Origin: Candidatus Pelagibacter sp.
GTDB lineage: Bacteria > Pseudomonadota > Alphaproteobacteria > Pelagibacterales > Pelagibacteraceae
Direction of reading: 5' to 3'
DNA length: 64,000 nucleotides
Assembly: GCA_028103285.1 (NCBI GenBank)
Contig: JAOHNF010000001.1
Span: 33,806-97,805, forward strand
Both the position numbers and the translations under genes were made by a program. Positions within the stretch are counted from its first letter, which is position 1. Every line of letters begins with the position of its first letter. The notes under the pieces are model-generated. The model was not told the DNA's origin, made no database searches, and worked only from the letters and a program-made list of their open reading frames with translations. This document shows positions 16,202-24,371 of this stretch, piece after piece.

Positions 16202-18967
16202 TTAATGGGCTTCACCCCAATTATTGCCCGAATTAATACTAACTTCCAGTGGTATTGAAAACATATGATGATCAGAGCTAGAAACAGAAACCATAGCTTC
16301 TTTAATAATTTTTTTAATTTGTTCTTCATCTTTTTTTAAACATTCAAAAATTAATTCATCATGAATTTGAAGTAACATTTTTGCTTTCTGATTTTCTTCT
16401 AAAATTTTATCAATTTTAATCATGGCTAATCGAATTATGTCAGCAGCAGATCCCTGTATTGGTGCATTAATAGCAGCTCTTTCTTGAAAACTTCTTACAC
16501 TAAAGTTCTTGTCATTGATTCCTCTTAGATGAATTCTTCTACCAAAAATATTAGTGACGTAACCTTGTTTTCTACACGTTTTTACAGTCGAGTGCATATA
16601 GTCTTTAATTTCTGGAAATTTTTTAAAATATGAATTAATAAAATTTAAAGCTTCAGTATGAGAAACTGATATTTGTTTTGCTAATCCATATTGTGTTATA
16701 CCATATATTATACCAAAATTAATTGCTTTAGCTTTTCGTCTATAATCATCGCTTACTTTATTAATTGGGATATCAAACACCTGGCTTGCTGTTAGTGAGT
16801 GAATATCTTGGTTATTTTTAAAAGCTTTTTTTAATTCTTTTACGTCTGCCATATCAGCAAGTATTCGCATTTCTATTTGATTGTAATCAGCTGAAATTAA
16901 AAGATTATTTTTTTCTGCAATAAATGCTTTTCTTATTTTTCTACCGTCTGGTGTTTTGATTGGTATATTTTGTAAATTTGGATCGCTTGAAGCTAATCTG
17001 CCGGTATTTGTGGCGGCTAATAAAAAAGAGGTATGTACTCTTTTAGTCTTTTTATTAATATGCTCCTGCAAAGCATCAGTATATGTGCTTTTAAGTTTTG
17101 AAACCTGCCTCCATTCTAAAATTAAATTAGGAAACTTATGGCCAGTAAGAGCAAGATCCTCTAGAATTTTAGCACTTGTTGCTAGACTTCCTTTTTTAGT
17201 TTTTTTTAATTTTGCGATTTTTAAATCATTATAGATTATTTCACCTAACTGCTTAGGTGAGCCTATATTAAATTTTTTACCTGAAATTTTATATATTTCT
17301 TTTTCAATTTTAATTAAACTTTCTTCAAATTTCTTTGAAAGTTCTTTTAAATAATTATCATCAACTTTAATCCCAGTGGTCTCCAATTTTGATAAAATTT
17401 TGATCATCGGTTTTTCGAAAACCTCATAAATTTTATCCAGTTTTTCCTCAGTAACTCTCTCTGATAAAATATTATATAATCTGAGAGTAACATCCGCATC
17501 CTCAGCTGCATATTCTGTGGCAGATTTTAAGTCTATGTCAGAAAAATTTAATTGCTTTTTTCCGGTACCGACTAAATCCTTATAAGAAATAGTTTTATGT
17601 CCAAGATGGATTTCAGACAATGTATCCATATTATGTCGATTGTTTCCCGCATCTAAAGTATAAGATAATAACATAGTATCTTCTATAGGATTTAATTCGA
17701 CACCATTATTTTTAAGAATAATAAAATCATATTTTGTATTTTGGCATACTTTTTTAATACTAGGATCCTCAAGGATTTTTTTGAGTTTATCTAAAACTAA
17801 ATCTTTTTTTAAACTTTTAATATTTTTATGTCCTAGAGGTATATAAAAAGAAGCATTTGTAGCATAGCTGATTGAGATACCTATTAGTTCAGCTTCCTGA
17901 GGGTTTAACGATGAAGTCTCTGTGTCTACTGCAATAACTAATTTTTCATTAAGACTCTTTACTAGATTATTTAATTCTTTTTCGTTAACAATACTTTTAT
18001 AAGATTTTTTATCTATATTAGTAATTTTTCTTAATTTATTTTCTATGCCAGAATCTTTGTTACTTGGATCGCCATAAAAACTTATTGCCTGACTCAATAT
18101 CCTATTAAATTCCATTTCTCTTAAAAATTTATAAAGCTTATCTTTATCTACATCTTTAATTAAAAATTCGCTGGGATCATTTTTAACAGGTACATCATTT
18201 TTTAGTGTAACAAGTTGTTTGCTTAACAATGCTTTATCTTTATTAGCTAATAATGTTTCTCTTCTTTTGTTTTGAGGAATCTCAGAAGCTTTGCTAAGTA
18301 ATTTATCTAAATTTTTATATTTATTAATTAATTGTGCTGCAGTTTTAATTCCGATTCCTGGAACCCCTGGGACATTATCTGAGGAGTCTCCAGCAAGCGA
18401 TTGTACATCGATCACTTGGTCAGGCTTGACCCCAAATTTTTCTAATACTTCTTTTTCTCCTATCACTCGACTTTTCATTGGATCGAATAACCTGACTTTA
18501 TTAGAGACTAACTGCATCAAATCTTTATCAGAAGAAATAATGGTCACTTTGGCTCCAGCTTCAGTAATTTTCTTTGCGTAGGTAGCTATCAGGTCGTCAG
18601 CTTCATAATTAAGCAGTTCAATCGAAGGTAAATTAAAAGCTTTAACTGATTTTCTAATATATTCAAACTGAGGAGCTAAGTCATCTGGTGCTTCAGTTCT
18701 ATTAGCTTTGTACTCACTATAAATATCATTTCTAAAATTTTTTCTTGCTGAGTCAAATATAACAGCAAAGTGTGTAGGTTTATGTTTTGAATCATCGGAT
18801 CTTGCATCTTCTAAAAGTTTAAACAACATAGAACAAAAGCCACTCACTGCTCCAGTCGGTAAACCATCGCTTTTTCTAGATAAAGGTGGCAGAGCGTAAT
18901 ATGCTCTAAAAATATAACCTGAACCATCTATTAGATAAAAATGATCTGTTTTTTTTAATGAACTCAT
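16202..18967 (-). CDS. polA: DNA polymerase I
   Basis: A 921-residue full-length Pol I with three domains. The 5' nuclease domain begins YLIDGSGYIFRAYYALPPL and has SSDKDLMQLV and GDSSDNVPGVPGIG. The 3'-5' exonuclease-like domain keeps the acidic pair in VIAVDTETSSL and YAAEDADVTLRLY. The polymerase domain has LISADYNQIEMRILA (motif A), RRKAKAINFGIIYG (O helix) and LQIHDELIFE (motif C). Proofreading may thus be active, unlike in Taq polymerase. It serves Okazaki-fragment processing and gap repair. It is divergent from an ABC ATPase gene with a 43-base gap containing a TA run. Confidence 0.95.
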   Translation of the reverse strand: MSSLKKTDHFYLIDGSGYIFRAYYALPPLSRKSDGLPTGAVSGFCSMLFKLLEDARSDDSKHKPTHFAVIFDSARKNFRNDIYSEYKANRTEAPDDLAPQFEYIRKSVKAFNLPSIELLNYEADDLIATYAKKITEAGAKVTIISSDKDLMQLVSNKVRLFDPMKSRVIGEKEVLEKFGVKPDQVIDVQSLAGDSSDNVPGVPGIGIKTAAQLINKYKNLDKLLSKASEIPQNKRRETLLANKDKALLSKQLVTLKNDVPVKNDPSEFLIKDVDKDKLYKFLREMEFNRILSQAISFYGDPSNKDSGIENKLRKITNIDKKSYKSIVNEKELNNLVKSLNEKLVIAVDTETSSLNPQEAELIGISISYATNASFYIPLGHKNIKSLKKDLVLDKLKKILEDPSIKKVCQNTKYDFIILKNNGVELNPIEDTMLLSYTLDAGNNRHNMDTLSEIHLGHKTISYKDLVGTGKKQLNFSDIDLKSATEYAAEDADVTLRLYNILSERVTEEKLDKIYEVFEKPMIKILSKLETTGIKVDDNYLKELSKKFEESLIKIEKEIYKISGKKFNIGSPKQLGEIIYNDLKIAKLKKTKKGSLATSAKILEDLALTGHKFPNLILEWRQVSKLKSTYTDALQEHINKKTKRVHTSFLLAATNTGRLASSDPNLQNIPIKTPDGRKIRKAFIAEKNNLLISADYNQIEMRILADMADVKELKKAFKNNQDIHSLTASQVFDIPINKVSDDYRRKAKAINFGIIYGITQYGLAKQISVSHTEALNFINSYFKKFPEIKDYMHSTVKTCRKQGYVTNIFGRRIHLRGINDKNFSVRSFQERAAINAPIQGSAADIIRLAMIKIDKILEENQKAKMLLQIHDELIFECLKKDEEQIKKIIKEAMVSVSSSDHHMFSIPLEVSINSGNNWGEAH

Positions 18968-19010
18968 ATATATATATTACATTGATTTCTTACCTATAAT
19001 TAAAAAAACT

Positions 19011-19940
19011 ATGACTAAAAATGCTTTAACTGTTGAAAATCTTACAAAGGTTTATTTAGATTCTAAAACGAAAAAAGAAAACAAAGCACTCTCAAATTTA
19101 AGTTTCGAAGTAAAGCAAGGTGAAGTATTTGGATTACTTGGACCTAATGGTGCTGGTAAGACAACTTTTTTAAGTATTTTAGGCGGAACGGTAACTAAAA
19201 CAAGTGGAAATGTTAATGTATGGGGATTTAATTTAGATAAAAACCCACGACAAGTTAAAGCATCAATAGGAATTGTTCCCCAAGAAGTAAACTTAGATGC
19301 ATTTTTTAGTCCGCATAAATTGCTTGAATTACAAGCGGGTTTATACGGAATAAAAAAAAAAGATAGGATAACAGACTTAATTCTTAAAATGGTGGCGTTA
19401 GAAGATAAGGCTAACGCTTACTCTAGAAGTCTTTCTGGCGGTATGAAAAGAAGACTCCTAATAGCAAAGGCAATGGTTCATCAGCCTCCAATTTTAATAT
19501 TAGATGAACCGACGGCTGGTGTAGATGTAGAATTAAGAAATAATCTTTGGGATAATGTTAAAGAACTTAATAAAGAGGGTGTTACAATTATTTTAACTAC
19601 ACATTACCTTTTAGAAGCACAAGAGATGTGTAATCGTATAGCTATAATTGATAAAGGAAATTTAGTAGCTTTAGACACCACACTGAAACTTCTTGACAGA
19701 ATTCAAACTAAAAAAATAAATTTTATAACTAAAGATGTAGATATAAATAAACCATTATCAATGAAGGGTATTGAGTTTAAAATTAATTCAAAAAATCTTA
19801 TTTCAGCTACTTATGAAAAAAGTTCACTTGATTTTGGAGAAATAATTAATTATTTTAACCAAAACGGGATTAATATAGAGGATATATCTACAGAAGATGG
19901 TGATTTGGAAGATGTTTTTGTTCAATTAACAAAACACTAG
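19011..19940 (+). CDS. ABC transporter ATP-binding protein (ABC-2/DrrA type)
   Basis: A 309-residue ATPase with Walker A GPNGAGKTT near residues 44-52, signature LSGGMKRRLL, Walker B ILILDEPTAGVD and the switch histidine in LTTHYLLEAQ. The extra C-terminal domain after about residue 230 is typical of ABC-2 type exporters (CcmA/DrrA/YadG group). Such ATPases normally work with a six-helix ABC-2 permease encoded next door. Here the next gene is bioY, which uses a different class of ATPase, so the membrane partner must be elsewhere. Substrate is unknown. Confidence 0.85.
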   Translation: MTKNALTVENLTKVYLDSKTKKENKALSNLSFEVKQGEVFGLLGPNGAGKTTFLSILGGTVTKTSGNVNVWGFNLDKNPRQVKASIGIVPQEVNLDAFFSPHKLLELQAGLYGIKKKDRITDLILKMVALEDKANAYSRSLSGGMKRRLLIAKAMVHQPPILILDEPTAGVDVELRNNLWDNVKELNKEGVTIILTTHYLLEAQEMCNRIAIIDKGNLVALDTTLKLLDRIQTKKINFITKDVDINKPLSMKGIEFKINSKNLISATYEKSSLDFGEIINYFNQNGINIEDISTEDGDLEDVFVQLTKH

Positions 19941-19971
19941 ATTTTATTAAAAAAAAAGTTAAATTAGATTT

Positions 19972-20523
19972 ATGGAATTTGTAGAAAATTTTAAACAAGC
20001 AAAAATAATTAAATATTTGTTCGTTGCTTTAATAGGAAGTATAATTTTAGCCATCTCATCTAAGATAAAAATTCCTTTTTATCCGGTACCAATGACTATG
20101 CAAACATTGGTGATTTTAATGATAGGTGTTGGTTTTGGCTGGAAACTTGGAGTGGCAACTGTTTCATTGTATCTATTTGAGGGGATAATCGGCTTACCTG
20201 TATTTTCAGGAACTCCTGAAAAAGGAATTGGGTTAATTTACTTTACTGGACCTACGATGGGTTATTTATTAGGTTTTCTTGCAGCTGTATATTTTTCAGG
20301 CAAATTTATTTATTGCAACAACATAGTAAAAAATTTTTTAAAATTATTTTTTGCGACTAGCTTTATCTATATTTTAGGTATGATTTGGTTGGGTGGTTTA
20401 ATAGGATGGAATAAATCAATCTTTCAATTAGGCGCACAACCTTTTTTATTAGCTGAGTTATTTAAAATTTTAATTGCAACTTTTGCAATAAATCAAATAA
20501 AAAAAATTAAAAAGTTAATTTAA
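19972..20523 (+). CDS. bioY: Biotin transporter BioY (ECF S-component)
   Basis: A 183-residue protein with about six hydrophobic helices. The segments VPMTMQTLVILMIG and LPVFSGTPEKGIGLIYFTGPTMGYLLGF form the biotin-binding core of BioY proteins. It imports biotin, either alone or with an ECF energising module. No bioM/bioN gene lies nearby, and the ABC ATPase upstream is of another class. The stop is separated from the convergent regA stop by only two bases. Confidence 0.88.
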   Translation: MEFVENFKQAKIIKYLFVALIGSIILAISSKIKIPFYPVPMTMQTLVILMIGVGFGWKLGVATVSLYLFEGIIGLPVFSGTPEKGIGLIYFTGPTMGYLLGFLAAVYFSGKFIYCNNIVKNFLKLFFATSFIYILGMIWLGGLIGWNKSIFQLGAQPFLLAELFKILIATFAINQIKKIKKLI

Positions 20524-20525
20524 AT

Positions 20526-21098
20526 TTATCGCGGAGATCTTTTAGAAAGTATTCTTTGTAAGGTTCTTCTGTGCATCTTTAGTCTTCTTGCTGTCTCAGA
20601 AACATTTCTATTACAAAGTTCAAAAACACGATGTATATGTTCCCACTTAACTCTATCAGCTGACATAGGATTTTCTGGTGGTTTGGCCTTGGACTCGGGA
20701 GAAGCAAGTAAAGCTGATTCAACGTCATCTGCATCAACTGGCTTAGCAATATAATCTATTGCTCCAGCTTTAACAGCAGCTACAGCTGTAGGTAGATTCC
20801 CGTATCCGGTTAACATTACTATTCTGCTATCTTTTTTGTTCTTAGTTAACTCTTTAATAACATCAAGACCATTTCCATCTTCAAGCCGAAGATCTACACA
20901 AGCAAAGCCTGGAGGTGTGTTTTTTACTATATTTAATCCTTCAGCTACTGTTTTAGCTTCTTTTACTTGAAATCCCTTTTTCTCCATAGCTCTAGCGAGC
21001 CTACTTCTTAAAGGATCATCATCATCCAATATAAGTAATGATTTATCCTCAAATTCTGACAGTTTTAGTTGATCTGGTATATTTTTTTGAGCTCTCAT
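20526..21098 (-). CDS. regA: Response regulator RegA/PrrA/ActR
   Basis: A 190-residue regulator with receiver D69 in FACVDLRLEDGNGLDV, the MLTGYGNLPTAVAAVKAG switch region, AKPVDADD, a proline-rich linker, and a Fis-type helix-turn-helix NVSETARRLKMHRRTLQRIL. This domain order and short length are those of RegA/PrrA, the global redox regulator of Alphaproteobacteria. The ATG at 21098 is preferred over a TTG at 21128. Its partner regB lies 3.3 kb away on the same strand, beyond three polyamine genes on the other strand. Target genes in such bacteria include respiration and carbon metabolism. Confidence 0.9.
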   Translation of the reverse strand: MRAQKNIPDQLKLSEFEDKSLLILDDDDPLRSRLARAMEKKGFQVKEAKTVAEGLNIVKNTPPGFACVDLRLEDGNGLDVIKELTKNKKDSRIVMLTGYGNLPTAVAAVKAGAIDYIAKPVDADDVESALLASPESKAKPPENPMSADRVKWEHIHRVFELCNRNVSETARRLKMHRRTLQRILSKRSPR

Positions 21099-21196
21099 AC
21101 ATTCAACATATGGGTATTGTGGATACAATTACAACAGGTCAGTATGGCTTTTTTTTCTTTACATAAAGTCAAAAAAACCTTAAACGCAAATTATAT

Positions 21197-21257
21197 AAGA
21201 TTTTTTTTATTAAATTTTTTAAAAAATCTTTGTGTAAACAAACGGGGGACACATGAA
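21197..21257 (+). promoter_or_regulatory. Structured leader of the decarboxylase gene
   Basis: Two successive stem-loops precede the start at 21258. The first pairs AAGATTTTTT (21197-21206) with AAAAAATCTT (21221-21230). The second pairs TGTGT (21231-21235) with ACACA (21249-21253) and places GGGGG, the likely ribosome-binding site, in the 3' end of its loop. Leaders of ornithine decarboxylase genes in Alphaproteobacteria can carry the speF motif; whether this short leader is a form of it was not testable here. Confidence 0.4.
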
Positions 21258-22439
21258 ATGCGAAAATTTAAATCAGTTAACGAATTAGTTAACACATTAA
21301 AACCAGATTATCCCGTATACTGTATACGGCCTGAAGAAATAAAAAAATCAGTTACATTTTTTAAAAAAAATTTTCCTGGTAAGATTTTATATGCTGTAAA
21401 AACTAATCCTCACGAAAAAATATTAAAGCAAATTATATCGAACGGTATTAAAGATTTTGATGTGGCCTCTTTAACAGAAATAAAATTAATAAAAAAAATA
21501 GATCCTGAAGTTAACTTGCACTTTATGCACACTATTAAAAGTAAAGAAAGTATTGCGTCTGCTTATTTTGATTATGGTGTCAGAAGTTTCTCTCTTGATA
21601 ACAAAGATGAATTAAGAAAAATTCTTGAAGCTACAAATCAAGCAAAAGACTTAAAATTATTTGTAAGAATAGCAATTTCAAATGAATATGCTGAAATAGA
21701 TTTATCTAGAAAATTTGGAGCTCCTTCTTCAGAAGCCTTGGGGCTTGTTAGATTATGCAAAGAATATTCAAAAAAATTAGGAGTTAGTTTTCATGTTGGA
21801 TCACAATGTATGGAAAAAATTTCATACTCTAAAGGACTACGTGAAGTAGGTAATATCATTAAGAAAACAAAAATTATTCCTGACATTATTAATATTGGTG
21901 GAGGCTTTCCAGCAATTTACCCTGACTTGAAACCTGAACCGCTAATAAGATATATGGAAGAAATTAAAAAAGGGATAAAAAATTTAAAATTAAATAAACT
22001 ACCACAAATTATTTGTGAGCCTGGCCGATCGATTGTAGCTGAAAGTGGCTCAACTATTGTAAAAGTAGTTTTAAGAAAAAAACAAAATCTATATATAAAT
22101 GATGGCACCTATGGATCTTTATTTGACGCGGGAGTTCCTAATTTTATCTTTCCTTCTAAAATGATAACAGATGGTAGAATTCAATCAAAAAAATTAACAT
22201 CATTTAGTTTTTTTGGCCCAACGTGTGATAGCTTAGATTATATGAAGGGCCCTTTCTTGTTACCAAACAATATAAAAGAAGGTGACTATATAGAATTAGG
22301 TCAACTTGGAGCTTATGGTTTAACTTTTAGAACAAACTTTAATGGTTTTTACTCTAATGAAATATTTGAAGTAAACGATAAACCAATTATGTCTTTATAC
22401 GAAGAATCAAATGAAAAAGTTGATTCTTTAGTTGCTTAA
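21258..22439 (+). CDS. speC: Ornithine/arginine-type PLP decarboxylase (alanine-racemase fold)
   Basis: A 393-residue group IV basic amino-acid decarboxylase. K48 in ILYAVKTNPH binds pyridoxal phosphate, HVGSQC and NIGGGFP hold the cofactor phosphate, EPGRS follows, and Cys323 in FGPTCDSLD is the catalytic cysteine supplied across the dimer. Length fits the short alphaproteobacterial ornithine decarboxylases, which make putrescine. Because the next two genes resemble enzymes acting on guanidino compounds, arginine cannot be excluded as substrate. The ATG at 21258 after GGGGGAC is chosen; an upstream in-frame start would overlap regA. The next gene starts one base after the stop. Confidence 0.82.
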   Translation: MRKFKSVNELVNTLKPDYPVYCIRPEEIKKSVTFFKKNFPGKILYAVKTNPHEKILKQIISNGIKDFDVASLTEIKLIKKIDPEVNLHFMHTIKSKESIASAYFDYGVRSFSLDNKDELRKILEATNQAKDLKLFVRIAISNEYAEIDLSRKFGAPSSEALGLVRLCKEYSKKLGVSFHVGSQCMEKISYSKGLREVGNIIKKTKIIPDIINIGGGFPAIYPDLKPEPLIRYMEEIKKGIKNLKLNKLPQIICEPGRSIVAESGSTIVKVVLRKKQNLYINDGTYGSLFDAGVPNFIFPSKMITDGRIQSKKLTSFSFFGPTCDSLDYMKGPFLLPNNIKEGDYIELGQLGAYGLTFRTNFNGFYSNEIFEVNDKPIMSLYEESNEKVDSLVA

Positions 22440-23485
22440 TGGACAAAAAAAATAATCCTAACATAGGTCATAACAAAAAAAAACTTCTTAGCAGTCCCGT
22501 AGAACACATTGATATAAAATCTTTTGATGCAAGAAAGATAATCGATGGTATGAGCAAAATGTCATTCACTTCTCGAGATACAGCTAGAGCTGCTAGTATT
22601 TATAATGAAATGCTTTCTGATAAAGAATGCTCAATTTTTTTAACATTGGCTGGATCAACTTCTGCTGGTGGATGTATGGATTTGTATTCCGATCTTGTAA
22701 AAAATAATATGATTGATGCTGTAGTTGCAACTGGTGCATCTATTATTGATATGGATTTTTTTGAAGCTTTGGGCTTCAAACACTATCAAGGCTCTCAATT
22801 TCAAGATGATACTGAGTTAAGAAATAACTATATTGATAGAATATATGATACTTATATCGATGAAGAAGAACTTCAAGCATGTGATAAAACTATTTGTGAT
22901 ATAGCTAATACCTTAGAACCAAGATCATACACTTCTAGAGAATTTATCAAAGAGCTTGGCAAATATTTGAAGACTAATGGGAAAAAAAAAGGTTCTCTTA
23001 TTGAAACTGCATATGACAATAATGTTCCAATTTTTTGCCCTGCTTTTACTGACAGTTCAGCGGGCTTTGGTCTAGTAATGCATCAAGAGCAAAATCCGAA
23101 TAAGCATATAACTATAGACTCGATTCGAGAGTTTAGAGAACTCACTGAAATTAAATTACATTCTAAGCAATCTGGTTTGTTAATGGTTGGTGGAGGTGTT
23201 CCAAAAAATTTTATTCAAGACACAGTTGTGTGTGCAGAGCTACTAGGTAAAAAGGTAGAAATGCACAAATATGCCATTCAAATTACTGTTGCGGACACTC
23301 GTGATGGAGCTTGTAGTAGTTCCACATTAAAAGAGGCGAGTTCATGGGGCAAAGTAAATGTAACAAAAGAACAAATGGTGTTTGCTGAGGCGTCAAGCGT
23401 GTTGCCTTTAATTGCGAGTGATGCTTATCATCGAGCAAATTGGAAAAATAGAGATAGAAAAAATTTCTCAAAAATATTTAAATAA
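22439..23485 (+). CDS. Deoxyhypusine-synthase-like polyamine synthase
   Basis: A 348-residue member of the deoxyhypusine synthase family. FLTLAGSTSAGG near residues 62-73 binds NAD, and K305 in SSWGKVN matches the lysine that carries the aminobutyl intermediate in the eukaryotic enzyme. Bacteria have no eIF5A, so the protein must use another acceptor: related bacterial proteins make homospermidine, or join guanidino-butyl units (1,9-bis(guanidino)-5-aza-nonane synthase). It shares one base with the decarboxylase stop and is followed at four bases by an agmatinase-like gene. That neighbourhood favours the guanidino route, as inference. Confidence 0.8.
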   Translation: MDKKNNPNIGHNKKKLLSSPVEHIDIKSFDARKIIDGMSKMSFTSRDTARAASIYNEMLSDKECSIFLTLAGSTSAGGCMDLYSDLVKNNMIDAVVATGASIIDMDFFEALGFKHYQGSQFQDDTELRNNYIDRIYDTYIDEEELQACDKTICDIANTLEPRSYTSREFIKELGKYLKTNGKKKGSLIETAYDNNVPIFCPAFTDSSAGFGLVMHQEQNPNKHITIDSIREFRELTEIKLHSKQSGLLMVGGGVPKNFIQDTVVCAELLGKKVEMHKYAIQITVADTRDGACSSSTLKEASSWGKVNVTKEQMVFAEASSVLPLIASDAYHRANWKNRDRKNFSKIFK

Positions 23486-23489
23486 AAAA

Positions 23490-24371
23490 GTGAAATATCT
23501 TTCAAATAAAAAAGGTTTTCTTGGAATTGATAATAAATTCAATTTTAAAGAAAAGGTTATAGTTGTGCCTTTTGGTCTAGAGAAAACTGTTAGTTATGGT
23601 GGTGGGACTAGAAATGGACCTAGAGAAATCATTAAAGCGTCTCACCAGGTAGAGCTTTATGATGAAGAATTAAACTGTGAGCCTTATAAAAAAATAGGTA
23701 TTAAAACTTTAAAACCATTTAAGATTAATAAAAATATTAAAAAAGCACTTAATAATATGTCTAAAATAAATCAAAAAATTTTAGACAAAAAACTTTTTCC
23801 TTTAACTTTCGGTGGAGAACATTCCATTACACCAGGATGTATCGCTCCATTTGTAAAAAAATATAAAAAAATTTGCTTATTGCACTTTGACGCGCACGCG
23901 GATTTAAGAGAAAGTTATAATGGAGAGAAATTTTCTCATGCATCAGCAATAAAAAGGTGTTTAGATTATAAAAATATATCTGTTATTTCTTTTGGCGTTA
24001 GAAATATTTCTGAAAGTGAAATACGTTTTTTAAAAAAAAATAAATCAAGAATTAATATTTTTTGGGCTAAAGATAAATTAAAGTGGGACTTAAAAAAATT
24101 TAAAAAAATGATAGAAAATAAAACTGTTTACTTAACATTTGATGTTGATGGATTAGACTCTAGTATTATGCCGGCTACAGGAACACCGGAACCAGGAGGC
24201 CTGCTATGGGATGAAACTTTAAAAATTATTAGAATTGCCGCCAAAAATTCTAATATTGTTGGTGCAGATGTAAATGAATTATCACCAATTAAAGGGTTTA
24301 ATTCTTATAATTTCTTAGTTGCTAAGCTAGCATACAAAATTCTATCTTATGCATTTGAATTTAAACGTTAG
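23490..24371 (+). CDS. speB: Agmatinase/ureohydrolase family enzyme
   Basis: A 293-residue ureohydrolase with all manganese ligand motifs: FGGEHS, HFDAHADLRESY and LTFDVDGLDSS, followed by PATGTPEPGG typical of agmatinases. It removes urea from a guanidino compound. Agmatine is the usual substrate, but guanidino-polyamines made by the preceding enzyme are an alternative. The start is taken as GTG at 23490, four bases after the preceding stop; a longer frame from 23412 would run inside the synthase gene. The 3' end overlaps convergent regB by 11 bases. Confidence 0.85.
   Translation: MKYLSNKKGFLGIDNKFNFKEKVIVVPFGLEKTVSYGGGTRNGPREIIKASHQVELYDEELNCEPYKKIGIKTLKPFKINKNIKKALNNMSKINQKILDKKLFPLTFGGEHSITPGCIAPFVKKYKKICLLHFDAHADLRESYNGEKFSHASAIKRCLDYKNISVISFGVRNISESEIRFLKKNKSRINIFWAKDKLKWDLKKFKKMIENKTVYLTFDVDGLDSSIMPATGTPEPGGLLWDETLKIIRIAAKNSNIVGADVNELSPIKGFNSYNFLVAKLAYKILSYAFEFKR

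Noticed and set aside
18968..18976. Short TA run between polA and the ABC ATPase gene
   Set aside because: Too short to be called a repeat element; compatible with divergent promoters only.
23412..23489. Longer agmatinase reading frame starting inside the synthase gene
   Set aside because: The extension lies in the coding region of the previous gene and has no resemblance to agmatinases; GTG at 23490 is well placed.
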